Origin: Sapria himalayana
Taxonomy: Eukaryota > Streptophyta > Magnoliopsida > Malpighiales > Rafflesiaceae
Length of the DNA: 64,000 nucleotides
Reading direction: 5' to 3'
Assembly (NCBI GenBank): GCA_029783825.1
Contig: JAREIK010002053.1
Span: forward strand, 310,001-374,000
Shown: in pieces, positions 48,410 through 59,989 of the stretch
Layout of the letters: each line of letters starts with the position of its first letter
How positions within the stretch are numbered: position 1 is the stretch's first letter
The notes under the pieces: model-generated
Database searches by the model: none
Seen by the model: the letters and a program-made list of their open reading frames with translations, nothing else
What the model was told of the DNA's origin: nothing
Program-made: the position numbers and the translations under genes

Positions 48410-49063
48410 CAGAAACATAGATGTGTTTTATTTTAAAAATACTAACTTTTTGTAAGATATTACAGAATGCTACCAAAGAAGCAAGCATAGATGAGTTCTT
48501 ATATATTGGGTTTGAGACAAAGTAATAGGGGGTATTGTGCAATCAGGTGTGGAAAACTGATTGTTGCTAAGCCCATCTTGGAAAGTGGGTGGTGAGGTAT
48601 TTTGGTTTGTATGCAACCCCTTAACTGTGGTCGGGATTCATATCCAAAACTGAATAGCGAACTCTGGCTAAAAACTAGAGCCAGTAGTTTGCAGTTGCAA
48701 ACCAGACTCCAAGCCAGGAAGTTGATAACAAAGGGGGACTGGTTGATTTCCTCAATCTTGAGCCTTTAAAGACATCTAGATGTTGGAAGTAAATGCTAAA
48801 AAAAACTAGGAAAACCAGATGGGAAACAAGACTGGTAGTCTGAGCCAGAATTATTTGGAGCTTTAATTTGAAGTTTTGGTTCATTTCTGGACTACAGTGG
48901 GGGATGTTTATAATGACTAACATTTTTTGTTGAGAATCATCAAGTTAATTCCTTGGGGCTTATCATTTATGTGGCATCAAACTTTGTTTGAATGCAGGAA
49001 TGCCTAAGCCGTTACACAGGTCTAATATTAACATGCAATGGTCTAGGGGCAAATAATTGCTTT
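48410..49063. other. Non-repetitive-looking interval between hAT element 1 and CACTA element 2
   Basis: Composition is less extreme than the flanking transposons. The minus frame at 48675-48923 has no recognised domain. It may be host single-copy DNA now split by the CACTA element, continuing at 58212. No splice or coding evidence ties it to a gene. Confidence 0.35.
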
Positions 49064-49870
49064 CACGACCAAAAAATACAATAATACCGACCAAAAAACA
49101 ACCAGTTAACAACTAAAAAAGGGTTTCAAAAAAAAATTCTACCGATCAAATTTGCGACAAAATACCGACCATAATTACCAACCAAATATTTTTGGTCGGA
49201 AATTGGTTTATAGATTGGTTATCGAATATATTACCGTTCATTTAACGACCTATCACTATAATTGGTCGGTACCATGTTTTTTAGAACTATTTATATCTTC
49301 ATACTTACCGACCATTTACCGACTAAATATATAGGTCGGTAATTACTACCAAATCATGACCAATTTAAAGATCCAAAGAGGTGCATCGGAGAAAAATACT
49401 TTTGACCAAATTCCCAACCACTTAACGACCATATTTTACCAACAAAATATATTTGGTTGGAAATATAGTCTGTAAATTAGGAAAGAATTAGCGAAAAATA
49501 TTCTCGAAAGATTACCGACTAATTAACGACCAAAAATTTATAACCATTAAAAATGGTTAGTACATTGGTTATCCAATATATTTATAAGGTCATAATTACC
49601 AACCAAACTACCGACTGAATATTTGTGTCGGTAATTACTGACCATTTCATGACCTCATTACCGACCATAACTCCTGACCAAATGTTTTTGGTCGGAAATT
49701 GGTTAGTAAATTAGGATGGAAACATCTAATAAAAATTTTCGACTAATTACCGATCATTTAATGACTAAAAACATATTACCATTAAAATTAGTCGGTAAAG
49801 TAGACTTCTAGATACTTATAAATTTTTTTCTCACCGACTGTTTACCAACCATAATTTTTGTCGGTAATTC
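49064..49870. repeat. Left subterminal ACCGACC repeats of CACTA element 2
   Basis: Tens of copies of ACCGACC, ACCGACTA and the inverted TTGGTCGGTAA occur within 0.8 kb, with frequent C-to-T decay variants. Such arrays are TnpA-binding sites in known CACTA elements. Confidence 0.88.
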
Positions 49871-49949
49871 ATTATTTTAATTTGTTGCTTTGAAAATCAT
49901 TTGCTAAGTCATTTAACCCTAATTCTTCGCAACTCCGTCGATTTTCTGA

Positions 49950-50005
49950 ATGAGAGCCGACAGTAAGCACAAAACGCCAAATTTTGATATTTCTTCTGAA
50001 TTCAG
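49950..50005 (+). other. Probable first exon end of CACTA element 2 transposase
   Basis: ATGAGAGCCGACAGTAAGCA begins a short frame at 49950 that runs to GAATTCAG with the 5' splice site GTAAGT at 50006. The same boundary is conserved in CACTA element 1 (27650, minus). The phase does not join cleanly to the next coding segment at 52384, so this ATG may be non-coding leader instead. Confidence 0.45.
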
Positions 50006-50339
50006 GTAAGTTTTTCTTTGTTCTTTTCCTTCAAATTGTTTATACACATCTCTGTCTCTCTGAATTTTATATAGAATTTTGGAATTTCATTTTTCAATAT
50101 ATTTGGGTATTAGGTTTTTTTTCACGTCCTAATTTCTTAAATTTTGCATTGATCTCATATAACCTAACATTATTTTGATTTGACACAATTAATTAAACTA
50201 TAATTTTTTATTTTTAAAAATTTGCTCATCTAAGGTTTATATTTTTAGATTTTTAGTGATTTTGATTTCAATTGCATTATGTTTGTATCCGAATAATCTT
50301 TAATGTTAATTGTTTACATTTATATAATCATATGACATT

Positions 50340-52298
50340 ATGCATAAATGTCTATACTTTTAATATATATTATGATTTATGTTAAATCACACTTTTAATT
50401 TATGTTAATCTTAAATGTCTATAATTGTATATATAAACTTTTATACATTTATATAATCGAATGATATTATGTATAAATATCTATACTTTAATATATATAA
50501 ACATATTACATTATAAATACACATTGATATGTTTATAATAGACTTATAATTTTATATATAAATATTTATACATATGTATTAATGTATATAAATATCTATA
50601 AAAAAGTTACATTAAACTATCCATTTATATATTTTCTTATATAACATTTATGTAATATTAAATAATTATACAATTTTGTAAATATTTATATTACATATTA
50701 TTTTTTATATAAATATAGAATATTTATAATGTTTATATAAATGTGATATATATACTATATATTATTTATAAAAGTGTTACAAATAAATATAATAATTATA
50801 AGTAACATTTATTTATTATTTTATTCACAAATATTATATAGATACAAGTGTTTAATTATATAATCATATGCCATTTTATATAAAAGTATTTATAACTATA
50901 TTTATAATAAAGTTAATTACTTTTATAACTATATTTATAACTTTATATAACTAAATTGTAACTATATAATAATGTATAACTAAATGTATAATTCTATATA
51001 ACTATATTTCTAAAAAAATATACTATATGTATACTAATATATAACTATATATAATTATATTTTACTAAATGTATACCTTTATAAATGTTAAATATAGTTA
51101 TATCTTTAACTACATATATATTTATAACTATATGTGTATAACTATATATAAATATTTGTATAAATATGTAACATTCTATATAATTAAATATAACTATATT
51201 TGTAACTATATATACATATATGTATTCATATAATTAAATTAAAATATTTGTTTATAACGTTGTATATATTTATGTATAACTACTTATCACTACTTGTATA
51301 AATATATCTATATATAACTATTTGTTTAGTTATATATAATCTATTCATAACTATATATATTATATGAAGAATAATTTATAACTATAAATAATTGTTTCTT
51401 ACTATGTGTTTAACTTTAAAAGTTTTATGCATAATAATATTTAAATATTAAATTTATAGCTTATATTTTATATATATTTGTATATAGTATTATATAAAAA
51501 AGATTTTTACTATATCTATTCCTATACTTAACTATATGTATAAATATATAAAATTAAATTAACAAATATATAAACCAACTTGTATAAATATATGTTTAAC
51601 TATATGTGTAACTATATGTATAATCAAAAGTAACAATATTTATAATTAAATGTATAACAACATACAACATTATGTTAAACTATATGTGTATAACTATATA
51701 TAAATATTTGTATAACTAAATAAATCTCTATATAATTATATATAACTATATTTATAACTGTATATATATATTTATGTATTAATATAATTAAAGCAAAATT
51801 TTTTTATAACATTGTTTATATTTATGTATAACCACTATTAACTACTTGTATTAATATATCTATATATAACTATATATAACTATATGTTTTATTATATATA
51901 ATTATTGATAACTATATACATTATATGTAAAATAATATATAACTATAAATAATTGTATCTTACTATGTGCATAACTTTAAAAGGTTTATGCATAATAATA
52001 TTTAAATATTAAATTTATAGCTTATATTTAATATATATTTGTATATAGTAGTATATATAAAAGATTTTTACTATATCTATACCTATACATAACTATATGT
52101 ATAAATATGTATAAATATGTAAAATTAAATTAAAAAATATATAAACCTACATGTATAAATATACGTTTAACTATATGTGTAACTATATGTATAACCACAT
52201 GTACCTATATTTATAATTACACATATAACAACATACAACATTATTTTAAACTATATGTGTATAACTATATATAAATATTTGTATATTTAAATAAATAA

Positions 52299-52332
<34 letters not shown>

Positions 52333-52345
52333 CTATAATTAGAGG
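50340..52345 (+). repeat. AT array, giant first intron of CACTA element 2
   Basis: About 2 kb of TATAACTATATGTATAACTA phrases with an internal duplication: 51400-51560 resembles 51940-52100, both containing AAAGGTTTATGCATAATAAT-like sequence. It ends in a (TA)n tract near 52302-52331 and the acceptor AACTAG at 52378-52383. It matches the reverse complement of 25480-27250. Confidence 0.85.
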
Positions 52346-52383
52346 CCATTGTGTTTGTTAAATAAAATGATTTTTTTAACTAG

Positions 52384-53940
52384 TTATTGATGACGATCGT
52401 GAATGGATGTACAAGGATCGAATAATGAATGGAATGTTCTTAAATGAACAGGAGGATAAAGTTGATGAATTTGTTGAGTTTGCTCTGAGACATCCTGAAT
52501 GTGTGAATGGTAGTACAGATATAAAGTGTCCTTGCACTTTAGTTAAATGTCAGAATAAAAAGTTTTTGAATGTTGAGACTGTAAAGATGCATTTGTATAG
52601 AAATGGTTTTGTGGTGGATTACTATGTTTGGATATACCATGGTGAGAAGCAAGTCCACCAGAGGTGTTTGAGTTTAGTATGGGTGTCAGTAAGTGAAACT
52701 AATCAGATGGTCTCGTATAATATTAATCGCACTACATACCATAAAATGATTTTTGATGCTGCTGGTCCTGAATTCAACCCGAATGAGGAACCCAATGCCA
52801 AGGCAAAGAATTTCTATGACATGATTTGTGTTGGAGACAAACCTGTATATGAGAAAAATTCTAAGCATATTGAAACTTTTTATAGCCATGAGGATGTTAA
52901 AAATAAAGTGTAAACACATGTGTTTGCAGGCATGGTTTGATGATATGTCTAAATTCATTCAAGAATTGTTGCCAAAAGATAATCTGATGCCATTGGATTT
53001 CTACAGCACGAAGAAGTTAGTTAAAGGCTTGGGATTGCCAGTACAGGTCATTCATTGTTGTGTGAACAATTGTATGATATACTATGGTAATGATAGTGAC
53101 CTCAATAGTTATAAGATATGTCAGCATGCTCGGTACAAGCAAAAGGTTAGGGGTTTTGGAAATAGATTATATATATGTTTAGTTGAAGGTGCGGTATAAG
53201 AAGATGCGCTATTTTTCATTAACACCTAGGTTGCAGAGATTGTATGCATCAACCACAACAGCTAATGAAATGAGTTACTATTTAGAGCATCATATGGAGG
53301 ACGGTAAGATGTGTCACCCTTCTGATGCCCCTACTTGGAAACATTTTGATGAGTATTTTCCTGATTTTTCTTTTGAAGTTCAAAATGATAGGCTGGGTTT
53401 ATTTGCTAATTTTTTTCATCCATTTGGTCAATCTGGACAGCAATATTCTTTGTGACATGTGGTGGTGACCCCATATAATTTGCCTCCAAACTAATGTATG
53501 AAGGAGGAATTTATGTTTTTGACCGTGTTAATGCCTGGGCCTACGAATCCAAAGGGAAATATAGATGCTTCTAATCGGGGGAGATGTGTGGATGCGAACA
53601 AACTTAAGATATTTGGTATAAAGAGTCATGATTGTCACATATTTATGTAAAGGTTATTACCAATTGTTCTTCGATAATTCCTGCCTAATAGAATATGGAA
53701 GCTGATAACTGAGATTTCTTTATTCTTCAAGCAACTAACTTCTTCTTCATTGATTGATGAGGAGTTGAGGAATCCGGATGAACAAATTCAAGTTATCTTA
53801 TGCAATCTTGAGAAAATCTTTACTCATAATTTTTTTAACTCAATGGAATATTTTCCAGTACACTTGGCTTACGAAGCTAGGATTGCTGGTCTTGTCCATT
53901 ATCATTGGATGTATCATCGAGAAAAGTAATATTAATTCAC
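52384..53940 (+). pseudogene. TNP2-type CACTA transposase, catalytic core deleted
   Basis: Starts with the transposase-associated domain: DREWMYKDRI, then VDEFVEFALRHPECVNG, KCPCTLVKCQNKKFL and HLYRNGFVVDYYVWIYHGE, open to 52913. A frameshift leads to WFDDMSKFIQELLPKDNLMP, KKLVKGLGL and CVNNCMIYYGND (to about 53140). Another gives YKKMRYFSLTPRLQRLYAS and WKHFDEYFPDFSFEVQNDRL (53183-53455), then TPYNLPP and MPGPTNPKG (to about 53560). The sequence then jumps to KIFGIKSHDCHIFM, VHLAYEARIAGLVHYHWMY. In intact TNP2 proteins a long catalytic stretch, some hundreds of residues, lies between these two points. It is missing, so the protein cannot transpose. TNP2 is the DNA-cleaving transposase of En/Spm elements. 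Confidence 0.88.
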
Positions 53941-54039
53941 TAAACCAATTCTTTTCCTCTATATATATATATATACACACACAAAAATGACTTGTAAATT
54001 TCAATAATCTTTTTGTAGATACTCGAGGAAAATAAAACA

Positions 54040-55375
54040 TACAATAATGAATAAGGCTCGGGTTGAGGGTTCTATATCAATAGGTTATATTATGGATGAT
54101 GCGGCAAAATTTACATCATTCTATTTCAAAGAAGGATATCGAATTTTTCCACTTAAGGAAAAACAGAATGAGGTTTATCTTTATGATAATATGGATAATG
54201 ATATCTTTGAAATTTTCAAGCCTCCGGGTAAAGCAATTGGTGCTGAAGGGAAAAGGTATCTAGCAGACTATGAATATACTACAGCTCATATATATGTCCT
54301 AATGAATTGTCCAAAGGTTCAACTATTTATTGAGTAAGTATTTCCTAATAGTCAAATGACATCTATTACGCATTATAATTTACTATTTACTATCAAAGTA
54401 TCAATAATTTTAAATTTCTTTTTTTTAATGATTTTGTTACAGATAAATGTAAAATATTTCCAAACATGAATGAAGAAGCAATCAATGCCGCGATGGAGAA
54501 AGAATTTCCAATTTATTTTGAAAAATACGTATGTTTACTTATAATAAAAATCACAAAATAATTATATTGTTCTAATAAAAATTTATAATTGTAATCTTAA
54601 CAATCCACTTAATTTTGATTTCAGGTTCATAAGCATGAAAATAAAATTTCTAATCATTATCTTCGAAGTATAGCATGAGGTCCCCTAAGAGAGGTTAAAA
54701 CATACAATGATTACTGTGTGAATGGTTTTAAATTTCACACTAAATCGTATGGTAGCTACCGGGCAACAGACAATATGGGGATATGTATTAAAGGATCCGT
54801 ATACAATGAAGCCAAATATGACTATTATGAGACTCTGGTTGAAGTAATCGAGTTAGAATTTGAAGTCCTCTCGGTTACAAAAACTATGTTATTCAAATGT
54901 GAATGGTTCGATCCAACACCACATGTTGGTATTGTTTTCCATCCTCGATATAAACTTTTCGATGTGCATGATAAAAATGATTCAACAAGTATGAACCCTT
55001 TGTCTTAGTAGTAAAAGCATCACAGGTTTATTATTATGAATATCCAAGTCGGACTGGTCTTAGAAAAGATTGGAAAGATATGTGCAAGATAAAAGCAATG
55101 GCTCAAATTGACATCCCCGCATCACCAAGTACTAATTTCATAGAACCAACTTTTCAAAATAATGATAGTGATATTATAATCAAAGCTATGGTGGGGGACG
55201 AATACGTCCTTTTAGTCGCATCTTCTGAGATGGATACAAGTGGGGATGTAGATATTGATGAAATTTTAATTGATTATGAGGAATAAATGAATGATGATGA
55301 GGAGTTTGAAAATGATGTTTCTACATCTGAAAAAGAATACGAACCAAATTTGGATGATTCTGATGAAGATGAGTA
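54040..55375 (+). pseudogene. C-terminal region of the CACTA transposase gene (DUF4218/DUF4216-like)
   Basis: After a (TA)n/CACA-rich gap, possibly an intron, the frame continues KARVEGSISIGYIMDDAAKF and FFYFKEGYRIF-like sequence to 54337. A short piece, INAAMEKEFPIYFEKY, is at 54479-54528. The region 54718-55008 reads VNGFKFHTKSYGSYRATDN, GICIKGSV, DYYETLVEVIELEF and LFKCEWFDP, the DUF4216 pattern. The last part, 55050-55375, has VYYYEYPS-like, GLRKDW and an acidic tail ending DSDEDE. GT/AG-flanked gaps at 54335-54440 and 54528-54625 look like introns. A few in-frame stops remain. It is the 3' part of the gene starting at 52384. Confidence 0.8.
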
Positions 55376-55450
55376 GATAGTAAGTTTTATGTTATTTTAA
55401 TTATTAATCTTTTTTGTTTATTTTCATTGCCTTATGTGTTTTTTACAGGT

Positions 55451-57284
55451 ATGGCACGAGGACGAGGTAGAGGCAGCACATTGCAAGGTCGTATGAATTA
55501 TGGTATAGGTAGCACGACCTCGGGTATGCCCGAAATAGGTAAAGGGTCATGGGTGGATGAGACGCCACAACAGACAGAGAGGATTGTGAATGTACCGCAG
55601 TAGCAGCATCAGTTGACTGATCCACATAATGATTCTGAGATTCTGATGAATGATCAAGAGACGTGGGAGGGAGAAGAGAGAGAGGAAGATGTTGGAGAGT
55701 CTTCATTAGAGCACCCTACTGATGAGACTCTCCCTATTACTCATTTTGATCCGATAATTGATAATCCGTAAGATATAAAAATTAACAAATTAATTATCAA
55801 TTTATTAATTTATTTCTTACTTGCTAATAATTTTTTTGTTACAGGACAAAGTTAGAGCAGTCTGGTTCTATTTATAGAGTTCAGAGTATAATTTTCAGGA
55901 AGTCCTTTAAACCAAATGGACATAATCGAAAGTCACTCACACATAGAGACCATTTGATGATTTAGAGAGAATTTAAGGTAAATATTACTACCTAAAATTT
56001 TTACTTCTTTTATTTATTCTTTTGTTCACTGATTAAAAATTGTTTATTTATAATTGCAGAAAGTTTACAGGTGGACACAGCTAAATGAGTCAGTCAAAAG
56101 TATATTTTACAAACATGCTGCCAGTCAGTATAAAGACACCATGTACGAGATCAAAGATAAATGGCTGAAGAAGAAAAAAAAAGATTCGAGTGTCCCAGAT
56201 CATGTTATCGAGGAGTGGTAGAGCATATGGAAAGATCCAGATTATAGGAAGAGGTGTGATAAATAGAGCGGCAATCGTCACTCGGAGTAGGCTGGGGAGG
56301 GTAGTGGCATGTCTACGCACACTTGTAGATCTCGCTCTATGCGTGAGCACGAACGAGCATTTGTATTATTTCTAATTTATACTTTTTTTATGTTTATTAA
56401 TTTGTGAATTGTGTTCAAATTTGCTTAAATTTCATTTCTTATAAAGAATTTTTTTCAATATAATTAACATATGTATTGTGAGTAATTATAGACATGCAAG
56501 GAGGTTAAGAAGCCTAGTGCTCCTCAATTATTCAGATACATGCACACGAAGGCTCATGATGATCAAAGTTTCGTTGATCAGAGATCTCGTGCAGCAAATG
56601 TAAGTTTAAATAAAAAAAATTAATTTTTCTTTTTTTTGTTTGAATATAAATTGAAATACTTTTCGCACATTTTATTAGGCGAGATATGAGGAATTGTTAG
56701 CTACTGCGACTCAAGCGTATTCCTAGTCTACTTTAAGTTCATATGATAGTGCAATATATAGTTCTCATTCATTAGCTCCAACAATGGATGCAAATCAGAT
56801 TTGGTATGTGAGTGTTGATGGCAAGGTGAAGATGCCCGTCTATGATGTCAGTTCGTCGACATCATCATTCTACTCGCATAGAAAACCAGACTATGAAGCT
56901 GAATTTTTAGGACCAGTTTCGAATTTTTTCTTGAAGATAGAGGAATTTAAGGATGAGATACTAAATTTGATACAGTTTAAGTTGGCTGATACCGAGCGAT
57001 GCATGATCGACTATGAGGATGATAGGGATGAGTTGCATATGCATTTTGACTAGCTTACAAAGAAGTTTCAGGAGGGAGGACTGCAATTCAACCTTGATGA
57101 TCTACCTCAGATTGTTCAGCATAATACTCCAGCTACAGCATCTATTTCATCACCTACAATAGCACCTACAGCAACTGCATCACGACTAAAAGTAGCATAC
57201 AGCTCTACCCCAGAACTTGACATCTCACTGTGTGGACCAGAAACATCACAGCATCACAATTATGAAACTAGGTTGGATGATTGA
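55451..57284 (+). pseudogene. Second CACTA gene, TnpA-like (plant transposase Ptta/En/Spm type)
   Basis: Begins MARGRGRGSTLQGRM at 55451. Coding blocks separated by probable introns follow: to about 55768; 55846-55976 (RKSFKPNGHNRKSLTHRD); 56060-56330 (TQLNESVKSIFYKHAASQYK, KDPDYRKRCDK, then MSTHTCRSRSMREHE); 56494-56600 (PSAPQLFRYMHTKAHDDQSF); 56679-57284, ending ETRLDD and TGA. The order matches Transposase_24-type CACTA second genes: a basic/glycine-rich N terminus, a core with WKDP..., a THTKSHDG-like motif and a coiled-coil tail with MIDYEDDRDELH. TnpA-type proteins bind the subterminal repeats. In-frame stops (near 55602, 56219, 56265, 56724, 57051) suggest decay, though some may fall in mis-set introns. 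Confidence 0.78.
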
Positions 57285-57529
57285 GTGCATTACACACATT
57301 TTTTTCCAATTCCGCAAACTTTGATTTTGGATTTTAATTTTTTATTTTATCTTGATGTTTTTATTATATAAATGTTGTATATATCATTATTTTCTTGAGT
57401 TAATTGGATTTTTATTTTGTTGTTTTATGTTTAAATATTTCTGTAGGAACTAAATCAAAACTAAAAGCAAAATGGTTGTTTTTTTTATCTATTTTGTTTT
57501 AGTTTCTGTAGTAGCTGCAGAATTTTTGC

Positions 57530-58211
57530 TAAAAAAAATTGGTCGGTAATTACCGACCGAATTACAACCAAACCGGCCAAAATTTTTTATTATTGATGGT
57601 CGGTAAAAGGTCACTAAATGGTTAGTAAAAGGTCACCAAATGGTCTGTAATCCTTTTTGGAGATCAATTACCTACCAATGATTTAAAAAGATTTTGGTCA
57701 GTTTTTTGTCGCAATTTTTTAGGCTTTTACCGACCTTTTTGTGACTACTTACCGACCAAATTATATTGGTTAGAAAATAGTTAGAATTTAGTCGAAAATT
57801 ATTTGTCGGTAAATGGTCTCTAAATTGTCGGTAATTACCAACCATTTATAGAGCATTTACCGACCTAATTCTTTTGATCGGAAAATGGTCAGAATATAGT
57901 CGGTAATTTATTTGTCAGTGATTGGTCTATAAATGATTGTTAATTACCGACTATTTGGAGACCATGTACCGACCTTATTTATTTGGTCGGTAAATTGTCG
58001 AAATATAGTCGATAAATTATTATGACAGATGATTGGTAAATGGGCGATAATTTATTGACCGACTAATTTTTCATTGGTAAAAAATTTAGCGATGAGCAAA
58101 ATTACGAACAATTTTTTTGGTCGGTAAATGGTCGCTAATTGGTTTACCGACCAAAAAACACCCAATTTCCTACCAAATATTTGGTCGGTAATACAGTGTT
58201 TTTTAGTTGTG
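57530..58211. repeat. Right subterminal ACCGACC repeats of CACTA element 2
   Basis: Repeated GGTCGGTAAA and ACCGACC motifs in both orientations, continuing to TTGGTCGGTAATACAGTG and the terminus TTTTAGTTGTG. Confidence 0.88.
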
Positions 58212-59545
58212 TTTCGGTGAGCAGGCACTATCCGTGCATTATTATATAGACCAAGTACAAAATTGTCTATTGTTTTGTGGAGTAAAAAATGTTGTAGTCA
58301 TGTTGCAAAAGCTTTTGATACATTCAACAAGTAATACAGAGGATGTACTACAGACGAAAACTTGATACAACTTCCATGCATGGTGTGATCTTTTTGTATG
58401 CCCGTGAACTTGATACTTTAAGCATTGATGTCTCTCATAAATGCTTTAGTGGTGGGTGGTTTAGATTCCTATTTGATGTGAAAACAGTTTTTTTTTTGGG
58501 TGATTCATTTGTTCAATAACACGTAGCTATATATTATGTTTCCATGTTTAACAATGACTTAATTTTTGCTTTGCTACTCATTGAAGATTCTAACTTGTTA
58601 CTTGAAAAGTAATATGCAACAGTTGGTTTCTTTCCACACCTAATGACTCTTCATGAGTATAGTTATGACAATTGAGGTAGAGCAAAGTTGCATCCTAATG
58701 TAAGAGTTCACTCAAAGTATTGTTTTGCTTTTAAATTTGTTTATTTCCAAAAAAAACACAAAATGTAGTAGAATTTAGTCTCGGCAACCATATGGAACAC
58801 CAAAATAAACTTCAAACAAGTATCATAATTTGAGCAGACAAGAACATTGATATTTCTGATAAATTATTTTTTTTTATTGAGTTTGTTTGGCCCTTCATTC
58901 AAACTTATCATATTTCAATGACAATTTAATAATGTGACAGGCATGATGGGAATTCAAATGATAGAAATAAGATCTATTTAATATGCACTTTAATTTCCAA
59001 TTTATGACATTCTCGTACTCAAACTTGGGGGTTGTCATAAATATTTTTTAGGCATAAAAAAGTGAATTGAGGGTTATGAATATTTGCTCTTCCTATTGGT
59101 CATATTCTCACACTCAATATAAACAAATTCATTGATCTAAAATTAGCTTATTCAAGTAAAGAAATTCATACATGCAAAGAAATATTTTTTGATTGATCAG
59201 TTTTTTGAAGAAAGGCATTTTATAATGGTGATACTGCATACATTTTATACTATATTATGGTGAATATTTGTTTTTTTTGAATGAATGGACAACTTGCCAG
59301 TTCATTTTTTTATTTCATTACAAATTAGAGCTAGCTCGTGTTCGCAACATCTAACATGTTTTTAGTTCCTTGATTAAATGAATCTTAATGGTTTCCAATT
59401 AAATGGAGATATATATGACATTGCCATGGTATATTTTTGACGTGATAGCTAACTTGTAGTTGACCTCATAGTGTAATTTGGTGGTGTTTTAAAGATACAA
59501 GGTTGATGAATTTATCAACAAGTTTTTTTTTGAACATATGGCGAT
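58212..59545. other. Non-transposon-like interval after CACTA element 2
   Basis: No repeats, terminal structures or transposon coding similarity found. Composition resembles 48410-49063 and may be host intergenic or intron DNA. No coding exon is supported. Confidence 0.35.
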
Positions 59546-59989
59546 GACTCAACTAGAGGTGTCAAATGAGTTGTGCTGTGCTTGGCATGACACGAATTGA
59601 ATATGGATGGCCAGGTATGGTCTGGCTGGCTTGGGTATGGGCAGAGCTGGGTTGTGCCTGATTATGCTGGGCCATGCCGTGTTGGGGCAAGTCATGCCCA
59701 GAAGCTGTCATCCTGTTTGATTGTTCATCGGTTACAGTTTAATGATTTTTTTTATAAATTAAAATTTCTAAGTTATCTATTATGAGTTAAGATATTATAT
59801 TATTTATTTATTTCACATACATCATAAAAAGATAAAATCATTAACACAAATGATAAAGTTTCATAATCAAAAAAAGTTTAAAAATACATCTATTAATAAT
59901 CATCCAATTCAAAAATAAAATAAAATAATTCAATGTCACAATAACAATATAAAATAAAAAAAAATCAATCATAATCATGTGACATGCAA

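Larger units (their letters stand above)
49064..58211 (+). mobile_element. CACTA (En/Spm) element 2, 9.1 kb, atypical termini
   Basis: Left end CACGACCAAAAAATACAATA aligns with the inverted right end CACAACTAAAAAACACTGTA, both running into TACCGACCAAA. The 3-bp target duplication TTT lies at 49061-49063 and 58212-58214. Long subterminal arrays of ACCGACCA/TGGTCGGTAA occupy both ends. Inside, in order, are a 5' exon with a GT donor (50006), an AT-rich giant intron, a TNP2-type transposase pseudogene and a TnpA-like second gene, the standard two-gene CACTA layout. Termini begin CACGA/CACAA rather than CACTA. Confidence 0.9.

Noticed and set aside
49902..49925. AACCCTAA-like sequences here and in the hAT MITEs as telomeric repeats
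   Set aside because: Only single copies occur, and the ones in the MITEs are a conserved family block. There is no tandem TTTAGGG array.
52686..52958. Minus-strand 90-codon open frame
   Set aside because: Shadow of the TNP2 coding sequence on the plus strand.
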